From NCBI GenBank assembly GCA_903871235.1, contig CAIQGA010000025.1, positions 19,930 through 83,929 on the forward strand: a stretch of DNA of 64,000 nucleotides. The letters are read 5' to 3'. Made by a program: the position numbers and the translations under genes. This stretch comes from an uncultured Chlorobiaceae bacterium (lineage in GTDB: Bacteria > Bacteroidota > Chlorobiia > Chlorobiales > Chlorobiaceae). This document shows positions 26,114 to 35,408 of this stretch, piece by piece. The first letter of the stretch is position 1, and every line of letters begins with the position of its first letter. A model generated the notes under the pieces. The model made no database searches and was not told where the DNA came from. It saw only the letters and a list, made by a program, of their open reading frames with translations.

Positions 26114-27578
26114 GTGAAAAAGTTGTTCCCCTGTTGGTTTCGCTGGTAACGCTTACCTTGATGTGTTGCAGATCGGCAAGTTTTTTGACGATGGAGAGTC
26201 CAAGGCCAAACCCCCCAGTGCCTGAGTTTCTCGATTCATCAACTCGGTAAAAGCGCTCAAAAATTGCATGCAGTTTTTCCGCCGGAATTCCGATTCCCTG
26301 ATCGCTGATGCTGCAAATAATCGCATTGGCGTTGCGTTGTATGGCGACGGTTATTGATGAACCGGTTGGAGAGTATTTGATGGCATTGGAGAGAATGTTT
26401 TCGACGATCATCTCAAGCATGCCTGGGTCTGCGGCAATTTTGGCGTGCTCTTTTTGATCAATGGTGATTGCAATATCTTTGGTGCATGCAGATGTTTGCA
26501 TCCGTTCAACAACACCTTCAAGATGTTGTGACAGCTCTACCGTTTCAATATGTGGCTGCATCTTGTTGCTCTCATGACGTGCAATCATGAGTAACTGGTC
26601 TATCAGGCGTGCCATGCGGTTTAACTCCTTCAGGCAGAACTGGATTCTCGTTTCATAGTGCTCTCTTTCGCGCGGTTTGCGAACCAGTACTTCAAGAGTC
26701 CCTTTGACGATGGCCAGTGGTGTTTTCAGTTCGTGCGAAGCGTTTGCGGTAAAGTGTTTTTCACGCTGAAAAGCATCCTGCATCCTGTCGAGCAGCGCAT
26801 TGAAGGTTGCTGAAAGGCGATACAATTCGTCATGATGATAGGGTAGAGGGATTCGCTGATCAAGATGTGCCTGTGTCATTTTTTCAGCGGTGGCAATAAC
26901 CTTTTCAATCGGGCGTATGCTCTTGCCGGCAATCAGGCGCGTCAGCATAAAGAGCGTCAGAATGATGACTGGAAATGAAAAGAAAAATATATCACTTAGG
27001 TCGCGCAGGACGATCATGGCGTTTTTCAGGGGAACGGCAACAATAAGGTACCCCTGGGTTTTTCCTCTGTTATCGATAAGAGGTACCTGTGCCTGTCGGA
27101 CCATTGAACCCCCGAAATTGCTGTTGAAGTAGGCACTTCCGGCCTGGGTCGGATTAAATGCAAGGACGCACCAGGAAAGACTGGATGATTTATTGATGAC
27201 CTGTCCGGTACTGTCAACCAACTGGATAAATTCAGTATCAACATTTATCTTTTTTTTCTTTATTGGATCATGGTCATTGTCATTGTCACCGTCACCGGCA
27301 TCAATGTCACGTTTCTGAAAACTCTCAAATCCTTTAAAATCGTTGGTTGATATATTTGCATCCGAAAGGATTTCTGAAACCTCTTTTTTTATCTCTTCAT
27401 CGAATTGCCTGTAGACAATGCGCTCAACGGTAAAGTAGATGGTTGCAAAGACAAGAGCGATTAAAAACGCTGTCGTGACGGTGTAGTAGAACGCAATGCG
27501 GTTTCGCAAACTCATGACTGACCATCCCTTAAAGAAGGAATGGCTCTGTTTGACAGAATTTTTGGCTTTCATAATCAT
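26082..27578 (-). CDS. Sensor histidine kinase (two TM segments, HAMP)
   Basis: A 498-residue membrane kinase. The first transmembrane segment is near residue 30 (TVTTAFLIALVFATIYFTV). It is followed by a periplasmic sensor of about 130 residues with an acidic Asp/Asn-rich stretch (DAGDGDNDNDHD), and then by a second segment (FFFSFPVIILTLFMLTRL). A HAMP domain, the phosphoacceptor His in FTANASHELKTPLAIVKG, the N box NILSNAIKYSP and the G boxes DQGIGIP and GGFGLGLSIVKKLA complete it. This is an EnvZ/BaeS-type architecture. The gene overlaps the response regulator stop by 4 bases, making a two-component pair. Asp-rich extracytoplasmic loops can bind metal ions; that is only a suggestion here. 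Confidence 0.92.
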   Translation of the reverse strand: MIMKAKNSVKQSHSFFKGWSVMSLRNRIAFYYTVTTAFLIALVFATIYFTVERIVYRQFDEEIKKEVSEILSDANISTNDFKGFESFQKRDIDAGDGDNDNDHDPIKKKKINVDTEFIQLVDSTGQVINKSSSLSWCVLAFNPTQAGSAYFNSNFGGSMVRQAQVPLIDNRGKTQGYLIVAVPLKNAMIVLRDLSDIFFFSFPVIILTLFMLTRLIAGKSIRPIEKVIATAEKMTQAHLDQRIPLPYHHDELYRLSATFNALLDRMQDAFQREKHFTANASHELKTPLAIVKGTLEVLVRKPREREHYETRIQFCLKELNRMARLIDQLLMIARHESNKMQPHIETVELSQHLEGVVERMQTSACTKDIAITIDQKEHAKIAADPGMLEMIVENILSNAIKYSPTGSSITVAIQRNANAIICSISDQGIGIPAEKLHAIFERFYRVDESRNSGTGGFGLGLSIVKKLADLQHIKVSVTSETNRGTTFSLTFPAGEAHC

Positions 27579-28252
27579 GAGATGCCTGGTTCACGGACGA
27601 TGTATCCCACTCCACGGATGGTTTGAATGATATTTCCACATCCTGCGGCCTCGAGTTTTCTGCGCAGAAAGGTAATGTAGACGTCAATGACCGAGGTGTC
27701 GGAATCAAAATGGATATCCCAGACATGCTCGATGATCCGGCTTCTGGTACAGACCCGGTCTTTATTGCGTACAAGGTATTCAAGCAGGGCAAATTCCTTG
27801 GGGGTGAGGGTGATTTCATTTGAAGCGCAGAATACCTGGTGGGTTACCGGATTGATGGTGAGGCTTCCTGCGCTTAATGAATCGTCATTGCTCGTTTTAT
27901 TTCGGAGTTGCACGCGTATGCGAGCAAGCAACTCTTCAAACTCAAAGGGTTTTTTGATGTAATCATTGGCTCCTGCATCAAGACCGAACACAACATCTTC
28001 GAGGGTATCTTTGGCTGTCAGAAAGAGTATTGGAACTGTGCTGCCAGCTTTGCGCACCTGCCTGCAGACCTCAATACCACTCAGGGCAGGAATCATCCAA
28101 TCAACGATGAGCAGGTCATACTCGTTGATCAGAGCCATATCAAGTCCGCTTTTGCCGTCGTAAGCAACGTCGACGGCAAAATACTCTTCTTCAAGTCCAT
28201 CGCGGAGGAATCCGGCGATTCCCGGCTCATCTTCAATAATAAGGAGTCTCAT
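27575..28252 (-). CDS. OmpR/PhoB-family response regulator
   Basis: A 225-residue protein. The receiver domain (residues 1 to about 115) has acidic residues in LLIIEDEPG, phosphoacceptor Asp in LLIVDWMIPALSG, the conserved FLTAKD Thr and the YIKKPFEFEEL Lys. The C-terminal winged-helix DNA-binding domain has the TPKEFALLEYLVRNKDRV and VDVYITFLRRKL helices, and a C-terminal GVGYIVRE hairpin. It is translationally coupled to the sensor kinase downstream and lies 21 bases after the DUF4405 membrane gene, so the three probably form an operon. Confidence 0.93.
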   Translation of the reverse strand: MRLLIIEDEPGIAGFLRDGLEEEYFAVDVAYDGKSGLDMALINEYDLLIVDWMIPALSGIEVCRQVRKAGSTVPILFLTAKDTLEDVVFGLDAGANDYIKKPFEFEELLARIRVQLRNKTSNDDSLSAGSLTINPVTHQVFCASNEITLTPKEFALLEYLVRNKDRVCTRSRIIEHVWDIHFDSDTSVIDVYITFLRRKLEAAGCGNIIQTIRGVGYIVREPGIS

Positions 28253-28273
28253 GTGCTGAATTTATTTGCAGTA

Positions 28274-28822
28274 TTAATCGTTGTCACCATCTTTTGTTTC
28301 GGAACCGTTGCTTTGAGCCAACACTGCACCGAGAACCGCTTTTTCACTTTTCTGGTTGTTGCCGGCAATTTCCTGAATGGTTAATGAAGCATTCTTGACC
28401 ATGATACCGTTTTTTTCGAGCTGTTCAATGAGGAGTTTCGGCGTGGTTTTTGTAACCAGCGCGACGGTTTCAAGCGATGATGATTCAAGAAGCTGTGTCG
28501 CAATTTTTCCGGTCTGCTTTTCTCCACCCTCTTTTCCATCGTTATCTTCACCAAAAATTGGTAGAAGAGAGGCTACGGTAACGATGAGTGCAGCGCCAAT
28601 GATTCCCAGCGCGGGCTTTTTTGAGAAATATGCTGTGAACTGTTTCCAGTTTGAGCTGAGGTGAAGAAGAACTCCGGCAACGAGAAGCCAGCTCAGCCAT
28701 TTGTGAACGGGCTCTATGATGCCAATTTCCAAATCAAAAAAAATCAGAAGACCGGTGATTGCAGAAATGGTAAATGCTCCGACTGCAAGAGGAGTTGCCC
28801 AGGATTTAAGCGTTTGTACCAT
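28274..28822 (-). CDS. DUF4405-like membrane protein
   Basis: A 182-residue protein. Three hydrophobic segments lie near residues 12-30, 40-57 and 70-90, with His residues in or beside them (PVHKWLSWLLVAGVLLHLSSNWKQF), a pattern typical of DUF4405 and cytochrome b561-like bundles. An Asp/Gly/Lys-rich linker and an Ala/Leu-rich C-terminal domain follow, the latter with LLIEQLEKNGIMVKNASLTIQEIA and a Lys/Asp-rich end. The histidines suggest heme or metal binding, but this is inference. It is the first gene of the operon with the two-component system and could be its signal protein or its target. Confidence 0.7.
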   Translation of the reverse strand: MVQTLKSWATPLAVGAFTISAITGLLIFFDLEIGIIEPVHKWLSWLLVAGVLLHLSSNWKQFTAYFSKKPALGIIGAALIVTVASLLPIFGEDNDGKEGGEKQTGKIATQLLESSSLETVALVTKTTPKLLIEQLEKNGIMVKNASLTIQEIAGNNQKSEKAVLGAVLAQSNGSETKDGDND

Positions 28823-29002
28823 AGAGTCGTTAATGGTTTTGTAAGTCGTTGTAAGGTCAAGTTTTTATTGTAACATGACCATAATGTAGCTTGCTCTTTC
28901 TTAAAGGAGTCTGAGAAGAAGCTTAATTTTTGCTTAAAATCAGGCGTGGCCTCTGTTGTTTTCTCTGCGTATGCCGGAAGGTTATGAAAAACTGCTTTTG
29001 AA

Positions 29003-29956
29003 ATGAGTCGATATATGCGCAATTTCGTTATATGGCGCGGGGCTGTTGATCGACATCACTCTCTTGACACTCTACCTATGCATTTTGATCATGATACTCT
29101 CCGGATCCGGGAAGGGGAGCGGGTTAATCTCGACAAACGTCCGACGCTTGTTGAACCGGTGTACCGTTCAAAAAAAGAGTATAAAGAGTTGCTTGCCGAT
29201 CATGTTGCAGTGTTGAGCAAACTGCAGCAGGTACATTATGCCGATAACCGCTATGCATTGTTGCTGATTTTTCAGGCGATGGATGCGGCCGGTAAAGATG
29301 GTGTCATCCGTCATGTGATGTCGGGAGTTAACCCTCAGGGGTGTCAGGTTTTCAGTTTCAAGCATCCGTCAGCACAGGAACTGGATCATGATTTTCTCTG
29401 GAGAAGCAACTGTTCTCTCCCGACACGGGGTCATATTGGCATCTTCAACCGTTCTTATTATGAGGAGGTGCTTATTGTTCGTGTGCATCCGGAAATACTC
29501 GCAGTGCAGGGGATTCCGGATGAGCTGATCAATGGCGGAAAAGTTTGGGAACACCGATACCAGTCGATTGTTGATATGGAAAATCATCTCCATCGCAACG
29601 GGACGAGGATTGTCAAGTTTTTTCTTCACCTGTCGAAAGAGGAGCAGCGAAAACGGTTTCTTGACCGAATAGACGCTCCGGCAAAAAACTGGAAATTCAG
29701 CGTAGCTGATATTGAAGAGCGGAAGTACTGGGCGCAATATATGCGTGCCTACGAGGCCTGTCTTTGTGCAACAAGCAGCAAACATGCGCCCTGGTATGTT
29801 GTTCCGGCTGACGACAAACAGAACGCCCGGCTGATTGTGTCACAAATCATTTTTCATACCCTCAGCTCTCTCGATTTGTCATATCCGCAAGCCTCTGTGC
29901 AGCGCCATAAGGAGCTTGCTGATATCCGCAAGCGGTTGATGGAAGAGAATGGCTGA
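29003..29956 (+). CDS. Polyphosphate kinase 2 family protein
   Basis: A 317-residue protein of the PPK2 superfamily, which transfers phosphate between polyphosphate and nucleotides. Motifs are [16 protein letters not shown] (typical N-terminal entry), the Walker A-like [60 protein letters not shown] (Walker B-like region) and a lid segment [19 protein letters not shown]. Whether it uses AMP, ADP or GDP cannot be decided. Alternative start codons exist (29015, 29081); the family motif begins after 29081, so the true start is uncertain. It is convergent with hisF. Confidence 0.9.
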   Translation: MSRYMRNFVIWRGAVDRHHSLDTLPMHFDHDTLRIREGERVNLDKRPTLVEPVYRSKKEYKELLADHVAVLSKLQQVHYADNRYALLLIFQAMDAAGKDGVIRHVMSGVNPQGCQVFSFKHPSAQELDHDFLWRSNCSLPTRGHIGIFNRSYYEEVLIVRVHPEILAVQGIPDELINGGKVWEHRYQSIVDMENHLHRNGTRIVKFFLHLSKEEQRKRFLDRIDAPAKNWKFSVADIEERKYWAQYMRAYEACLCATSSKHAPWYVVPADDKQNARLIVSQIIFHTLSSLDLSYPQASVQRHKELADIRKRLMEENG

Positions 29957-29969
29957 CAGGGGGGGCCGG

Positions 29970-30725
29970 TCATATCCGGACGGGTATTCCCCTTGCTCGC
30001 AGGTACTCCTTTGCCTCAAGGATTGAGTGCTGCCGGAAGTGAAAGATTGATGCAGCAAGCGCTGCGTCGGCGTGACCTTCGGTAAATCCATCATAAAGGT
30101 GCTCAAGATTCCCCGCTCCTCCGGATGCAATGACAGGAATATGCACTGATGTGGAGACCCGACTGAGAATATCGTTATCGTACCCCTCTTTGGTGCCGTC
30201 ACGATCCATGCTGGTCAGAAGAATTTCACCGGCGCCAAGTTCCTGGACTTTATGAGCCCATTCGAGTGCTTCATAGCAGGTTGGATTTTTCCCTGAATGC
30301 GTGTAGACGAGGTAGTCACTCCCTTTTTTCTTGATATCGATGGCAACCACAACGGCTTGCGAGCCATATTTTTCAGCAATTCTCGAAATCAGGAAGGGGT
30401 CGTTGACCGCTGCGGTATTGACTGAAACCTTGTCGGCACCGTGCAGAAAGACCTCCCGGGCCCTTTCAACCGAACTGATCCCGCCGCCGACCGTGAGAGG
30501 AATGAAGACCTCACCGGAGACTTTCAGTACCTCTTCAAGTGTTGTTTTGCGTGACTCAAGTGATGCTGAAATATCAAGGAAAACAAGCTCATCTGCAAGT
30601 TCATTGTTGTAGAAGCGTGCCTGCTCAAGGATTGAGCCCGCATCTCTCAAACCTTCAAAGTTTATTCCTTTTACCACCCTGCCATCGCGAACATCGAGAC
30701 AGGGTATGATTCGCTTGGCTAACAT
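29970..30725 (-). CDS. hisF: Imidazole glycerol phosphate synthase subunit HisF
   Basis: HisF is the cyclase of histidine synthesis. It uses ammonia supplied by HisH to form imidazole glycerol phosphate and AICAR from PRFAR. The 251-residue TIM barrel begins [23 protein letters not shown], has Asp catalytic residues in CLDVRDG and [15 protein letters not shown], and carries phosphate-binding segments VGGGISSVE and [17 protein letters not shown]. The start was placed at the internal ATG 30725, as in the family; the frame is open 14 codons further. No other his gene is nearby. Confidence 0.95.
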   Translation of the reverse strand: MLAKRIIPCLDVRDGRVVKGINFEGLRDAGSILEQARFYNNELADELVFLDISASLESRKTTLEEVLKVSGEVFIPLTVGGGISSVERAREVFLHGADKVSVNTAAVNDPFLISRIAEKYGSQAVVVAIDIKKKGSDYLVYTHSGKNPTCYEALEWAHKVQELGAGEILLTSMDRDGTKEGYDNDILSRVSTSVHIPVIASGGAGNLEHLYDGFTEGHADAALAASIFHFRQHSILEAKEYLRARGIPVRI

Positions 30726-31112
30726 TGGTGTAGAGAGCTGAAAATTCGTTGTTGAAAATCGTGACACAAGAAATCAATAAAGTTCGAACTCTGCAACAAT
30801 ATTTTCAATCTGTCACAAAATCTGCATCCTTTTTATGGGCGCAGAAAATGGCTGCAAGGCGATGCTCAGTCTGGTGATGCTGTTGGTTGTATGCAAGAAC
30901 GACTTCTACACCCATCACCTGGGCAATAGATGATGCAGAAATGTATAAGAATAATGTTTGTTGAGTACTGTGCGAAGTGACTATATTTGCGGGGAGACGT
31001 CATTGCCGATGGAGCTGGTACGGAAATAATTATTCGAGAGGTTGATGTTTAAGCTGTTTTAATAAAATATGTTAAGTTGTTTTGGCTTTATTGTCAACCA
31101 GCATTCGATAAA
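30726..31112. other. 387-bp gap between hisF and the glycosyltransferase pair
   Basis: No convincing gene or RNA was seen. A short open frame of about 32 codons starts near 30835 on the plus strand, but it has no ribosome site or recognisable family. The gap probably contains the promoters of hisF (minus) and of the plus-strand glycosyltransferase pair; no clear consensus was found. It marks the boundary between core genes and the polysaccharide locus. Confidence 0.5.
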
Positions 31113-32312
31113 ATGGTAATCAAATCAAACCCACAAGTAATTTATTGCGGCGGTCCTGGTGATATTGCAGGAACCATGCGCAGTTGGCTCTCTGGTAAGC
31201 ATGATGCGACGGAAGTATCTGAGACGTATTCGGGTCAGTTTTTTGACCAAATCAGCGCTCGATGCCTTTCAGCATTAGTAATTTCAACGCATGCGCGTAA
31301 AGAATTATTTGCTGAAGGCGCTATTATGGTTGAGCATCGGCCAAATAAAGCCACAGGCAAGTCAGGTCTCGTTTATAAACTGGCCTATATGTCGCATTGG
31401 CTTGGTGTTATTGGTACTATACTGCGTCATCGTCCGCAGGTCATTTTGATTGCAGATTTTGAGCATTGGTGGTTATTGACAATTCCGGCCATATTTGGTA
31501 TTAAAGTAATTACTGATTTGCAGTGCACTTTTTGGCCGCGTGGTTACCGATCTACTTCATTGTATGAACGTCTTCTGCAGGGTCTGAATGGCTGGTTTTG
31601 GAAAAAAATTCCAATTGCCACTATTTGTATATCACCGGAGTGTGAGCGGCAAGTGCATGAGATGGTTGGTGGTCAGGTCAGTGGCGCTCTTTTGCAGGCG
31701 CGCAGTTCTTATCAGCGCGTTCATTTTGCAGGGATCCCCCCCCCTGTATGGGAAGTTGACTCTTTCAGGCTAATGTCTGCAGGACGCGCAGAGCGCAACA
31801 AGGGTGTTTTTGATCTGCTTGATGTGATGGCGGCTTTGCACGCCGATGGTCAGAGTAAAATATCTCTTGAGATTTGCGGTGGCGGAACAGCGCTGAGTGA
31901 ACTCAAGGCTGAGTGTGCTCGACGTGGCCTGGATGGCTGTATCCGGATACTTGGCCAGTTGAAGAGTTCAGAGATGCATGCGGCCTATGAGCGCTGCCAT
32001 ACGGTTGTTGTACCCACGACAGCTTACTTTCCGGAGGGTTTGAATCGTGTGATAGTTGAAGGTGTTTTATCCGGGCGCCCGGTAGTTGCAACCGCAGTGT
32101 GTCCTGCAATTGATGTTTTGCCACGTTCGGTAATTGCGGTCGAATGTGGTGACAAGCAGGCAATGGTTTCAGCACTTAAGCGTATGGCGAACGATAAAAA
32201 TTACTATGAATCAATGCGCGCAAACTGTGCGGCTGAGAGTGAGCAGTTTTATGATCGCGAGCTGAGTTGGGGTGCAGCTCTTGGGCGTGCACTTGATTTG
32301 GTTTTCAAGTAA
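31113..32312 (+). CDS. Glycosyltransferase family 4 protein (copy 1 of tandem pair)
   Basis: A 399-residue GT-B glycosyltransferase. The N-terminal domain begins IKSNPQVIYCGGPGDIAGTM. The C-terminal domain has the nucleotide-sugar site (SAGRAERNKGVFDLLDVMAAL, CGGGTALSELKAEC, RILGQLKSSEMHAAYERCHTVVVPTTAYFPEGLNRVIVEGVLSGRPVVAT) with the EGLNR...EG type EX7E motif, typical of GT4. There is no membrane segment. The start was set at ATG 31113 because it aligns exactly with the start of the neighbouring paralogue; the frame is open to 31077. The two copies are near-duplicates, and the whole pair is opposite in orientation to the main polysaccharide cluster. Donor and acceptor unknown. Confidence 0.86.
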   Translation: MVIKSNPQVIYCGGPGDIAGTMRSWLSGKHDATEVSETYSGQFFDQISARCLSALVISTHARKELFAEGAIMVEHRPNKATGKSGLVYKLAYMSHWLGVIGTILRHRPQVILIADFEHWWLLTIPAIFGIKVITDLQCTFWPRGYRSTSLYERLLQGLNGWFWKKIPIATICISPECERQVHEMVGGQVSGALLQARSSYQRVHFAGIPPPVWEVDSFRLMSAGRAERNKGVFDLLDVMAALHADGQSKISLEICGGGTALSELKAECARRGLDGCIRILGQLKSSEMHAAYERCHTVVVPTTAYFPEGLNRVIVEGVLSGRPVVATAVCPAIDVLPRSVIAVECGDKQAMVSALKRMANDKNYYESMRANCAAESEQFYDRELSWGAALGRALDLVFK

Positions 32313-32391
32313 TGTACACGGTGTCGTTTTTTTTATTGAAACTTCGCTTTAGGTATAATTAATTTTTTTTCAGCAACGGCAAACTCAGAAA

Positions 32392-33591
32392 ATGGCAACC
32401 AAATTAAACCCACAAGTAATTTATTGCGGTGGCCCTGGTGATATTGCAGGCACGATGTGCAGTTGGTCATCTGGTAAGTACGATGCGTCAGAGGTTTCTG
32501 AAACGTATTCGGGCCAGTTTTTTGACCAAATCAGCGCTCAAGGTCTTTCAGCATTAGTGATTTCTACGAATGCGTGTAAAAAATTATTGAATAAAGGCCT
32601 TATAACGGTTGAGCATCGGCCACAACATACCGCAGGTAAGTCAGGTTTTGGTTATAAACTGGCCTATATGTTGCATTGGCTTGGTGTTATTGGTACGATA
32701 CTGCGTCATCGTCCGCGTGTGATTCTCATCGCAGATTGTGAGCATTGGTGGTTATTGACAATTCCGGCGATGTTTGGCGTTAAAGTTATTACTGATTTGC
32801 ATTGTACTTTTTGGCCGCGTGGTTATCGATCGGCTTCATTGTATGAACGTATGTTGCAGGGCTTGAATGGTTGGTTTTGGAGGCAAATCCCAATTGCTAC
32901 TATTTGCATTTCACCGGAGTGCGAACGGCAGGTGCATGAGATTGCCTGTGGTCAGGTCAGTGGCTCTCTGTTGCAGGCACGCAGCTCTTATCAACGTGCT
33001 CATTTTGAAGGGATTACACTTCCCGCATGGAACGCCGATTCATTCGTGTTAATGTTTGCAGGACGCGTAGAGCGCAACAAGGGAGTATTTGATTTGCTTG
33101 ATGTGATGGCGGGTTTGCATGCCGATGGTCAAAGCAACATATCTCTTGAGATTTGTGGTGGTGGAACAGCGCTGAGTGAACTCAAGGCAGAGTGTGCTCA
33201 ACGTGGACTGGATGGCTGTATCCGGATACTCGGCCAGTTGAACAGTTCAGAGATGCGTGCGGCCTATGAGCGCTGCCACACGGTTGTTGTACCCACGACA
33301 GCATATTTTTGTGAGGGTTTGAATCGTGTGGTGGTTGAAGGTGTTTTATCCGGGCGTCCGGTAGTTGCAACTACTGTTTGTAATACAATTGATGTATTGC
33401 CTCGCTCGGTAATCGTTGTCGAATGTGGTGACAAGCCTGCAATACTTGCTGCCATAAAGCGTCTTGCCAGCGATCAAAATTATTATAAGTCAATCCGGGA
33501 AAACTGTGCTACCGAAGCCGAACAGTTTTATGATTGCCAGCAGAGTTGGGGTGCCGCGCTCAGTCGTGCACTTGATTTGGTTTTCAAGTAA
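32392..33591 (+). CDS. Glycosyltransferase family 4 protein (copy 2 of tandem pair)
   Basis: A 399-residue GT4 protein of the same length as its neighbour and alike over the full length; differences are scattered substitutions with no gaps visible by eye. It begins MATKLNPQVIYCGGPGDIAG and keeps FAGRVERNKGVFDLLDVMAGL, CGGGTALSELKAEC and EGLNRVVVEG. The substitutions are mostly conservative and the frame is intact, so both copies look functional. The 79-base spacer from copy 1 is AT-rich. Copy 2 may have a slightly different donor or acceptor, or be a dosage copy. Confidence 0.86.
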   Translation: MATKLNPQVIYCGGPGDIAGTMCSWSSGKYDASEVSETYSGQFFDQISAQGLSALVISTNACKKLLNKGLITVEHRPQHTAGKSGFGYKLAYMLHWLGVIGTILRHRPRVILIADCEHWWLLTIPAMFGVKVITDLHCTFWPRGYRSASLYERMLQGLNGWFWRQIPIATICISPECERQVHEIACGQVSGSLLQARSSYQRAHFEGITLPAWNADSFVLMFAGRVERNKGVFDLLDVMAGLHADGQSNISLEICGGGTALSELKAECAQRGLDGCIRILGQLNSSEMRAAYERCHTVVVPTTAYFCEGLNRVVVEGVLSGRPVVATTVCNTIDVLPRSVIVVECGDKPAILAAIKRLASDQNYYKSIRENCATEAEQFYDCQQSWGAALSRALDLVFK

Positions 33592-33777
33592 TTCTACAAT
33601 AGCGAGAGAGCTTTTGATGAGCCTCTCTTGCGTTTATGTGTCAGTCGCTCCCTTTCACCACAACTGCTTGTAGCTTTGCGCGATCGTCGGCAGATAATTC
33701 CTGGTGACTTGGCTTTATGCTTTACAGGGGCCAGTGTATCTGTTTTCTGCTTTGTTCTTATACTGCGGAATTATTTA

Positions 33778-34473
33778 TTATGGAGCGCTTATAAGATGTA
33801 TTAGTGGCTCATATATTGGCTGTAAGTTGGAGAATTGTGAGTAAGCTTCAGCGCAAAACAATACGACAAAAGTATTAAATATATTTGACTTGGTGTCATA
33901 TTTTACTATCAGTTTTTGTATTTGGTTTTGTGCTGATTTTATATTGGTAAAGATATAAACTATGGAATACCCTAAAATTAAACCCGCCAATATGTCACTT
34001 GGATAGTGCGCTCCCAAGGAAACCCGGCTGAGTCCAACAGTTAATGCTGTCCAGGTGAAGCAAAGTAATCCAATTTTTTTATTTTGAATATAGATGATTG
34101 AGCAAATGGCAAAATAGAGTGTTGCCGTGTCGCTTGGCAGTGAATAAATTCTTTTGCCAAAAGCTCTTGTTGGCCATTCTACTAATTTTGGAAGATTTAA
34201 TGCATGGTCAAATATCGGACGTATGTGAATATTTAAATGAGTTTGACAGTACACTGATATTGCAACGCTTATAATAACGCCAATATAACCTGAAATGATT
34301 TTACTTTTGTCAAGTGAAGATGTTTGAGAAAGCGATATAAATGCAAGAGCAGCAAATACAGGTGCGCCAAGAAGAAATGCGTTGCTTACAAATATGTTTG
34401 CGATGTGATAGTAAAAGCCTTTGTCTGTTACAAGACTGTTAAGCAACCTTAGTAGTTGTAAATCAATATTCAA
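33778..34473 (-). CDS. PAP2-family membrane phosphatase
   Basis: A 231-residue membrane protein with about five or six hydrophobic segments. The PAP2 signatures are a basic patch before YSLPSDTATLYFAIC (the PSxH-like motif, here PSDT with no His visible) and the C-terminal SRVSLGAHYPSDILAGLILG, which holds Arg, His and Asp of motif 3. Enzymes of the family remove phosphate from lipids such as undecaprenyl pyrophosphate or phosphatidate. The missing His in motif 2 may mean altered activity. It is the last minus-strand gene of the polysaccharide locus and very AT-rich, which suggests transfer. Confidence 0.75.
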   Translation of the reverse strand: MNIDLQLLRLLNSLVTDKGFYYHIANIFVSNAFLLGAPVFAALAFISLSQTSSLDKSKIISGYIGVIISVAISVYCQTHLNIHIRPIFDHALNLPKLVEWPTRAFGKRIYSLPSDTATLYFAICSIIYIQNKKIGLLCFTWTALTVGLSRVSLGAHYPSDILAGLILGYSIVYIFTNIKSAQNQIQKLIVKYDTKSNIFNTFVVLFCAEAYSQFSNLQPIYEPLIHLISAP

Positions 34474-34747
34474 TTAATCTGGAGAGATTAGATATTATAT
34501 AATATAATCAGGTGTTGCTTGAGCAAACGTATTTTAAGATACGTCGAGAATGCGGTGGTTGTCTGATTGCTTTAAATATGCACCATTTTGCCCTTAAAGC
34601 GTTTGCAACAAAACATAGGTAGTCGGAAAACAGCAATCACACGCCCACATTTCCAGCATACGTCATTTTATAATTATCTCAAAATTTTTTTTGCCATTTT
34701 ATACCCATTGAAATAAAAGGGAAAACTGTTGCAGTCCAGATTAGAAT

Positions 34748-35260
34748 TTACTCTATCATATTCAATGAAGAGCCTATTTTGGAAAATACACCCAATATTT
34801 TATCTTTTTTCCACAGATACAAAGCCCACAAAATCACAAAAAGTTCGAGAAAACCTTCATCCCATGGGAAATAGTGAGCCAGTGTGAACGGTTTATTTAT
34901 ATCTGCAAATGGAGCAAAGATAAGTACATAGCCTGCAATTGTGTCGAGCAGGGTGTGAATCAGTCCATTGAACGTAAAGATAAAAGCGAAAGCCATAGTT
35001 CGTCCGCGATTAAAGTCAAGAAGCAGCGCGAAGAGCGACAAAAAAAAGAGCACCATCCAGACAAAGGGAAAGTGAGTGTAAAATTGGTGATGGTCATGTT
35101 TACTGTGATCGACAACATAATAGATAAAATCAAGGTCGGGAGCTATTGCTCCGAACATGCCCCACTGTATAAAGGTCTTGGCCGTTACCTTTCTTTTCTC
35201 AAACTTTTTAACAAAGAGTTTTGAAGTAATATAACCTGCAGGAAGATGGGCGAAGTGCAT
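34748..35260 (-). CDS. Predicted membrane-bound metal-dependent hydrolase (DUF457/YdjM-like)
   Basis: A 170-residue protein with about four membrane segments. It has MHFAHLPAGYITSK, then APDLDFIYYVV followed by HDHHQFYTHFPF, that is PDxD and a His cluster typical of putative metal-dependent hydrolases of the LexA-binding/YdjM type. The substrate is unknown. The start at 35260 begins with this motif, and there is no reason to extend it. It sits alone between two gaps in the AT-rich segment next to the acyltransferase gene. Confidence 0.65.
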   Translation of the reverse strand: MHFAHLPAGYITSKLFVKKFEKRKVTAKTFIQWGMFGAIAPDLDFIYYVVDHSKHDHHQFYTHFPFVWMVLFFLSLFALLLDFNRGRTMAFAFIFTFNGLIHTLLDTIAGYVLIFAPFADINKPFTLAHYFPWDEGFLELFVILWALYLWKKDKILGVFSKIGSSLNMIE

Positions 35261-35408
35261 TTGCTTTAATGATAATATGTTAGTTTACCAAACCTCAAAG
35301 AACGAGATTGAGCAAGCCTGACAGTTTGATTTTATATTTCGTAGAGGAAGCCGCATTGAACTAAAATTTTATGCCGGTCAGGATTTGCGTTTCCTGTTGA
35401 TTGCAGTA

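Larger units (their letters stand above)
31113..33591 (+). repeat. Tandem gene duplication (two about 1.2-kb direct repeats)
   Basis: 31113-32312 and 32392-33591 are direct repeats of exactly equal length (1200 bp each). Many long stretches are identical in DNA, for example the segment around 32050-32090 versus 33329-33369. Homology extends from just after the ATG to the final codons (DLVFK), while flanks and spacer differ. Recombination between the copies could delete or multiply one. Confidence 0.85.

Noticed and set aside
33592..33777. Possible decayed gene after the glycosyltransferase pair
   Set aside because: Short open frames only, no recognisable motif.
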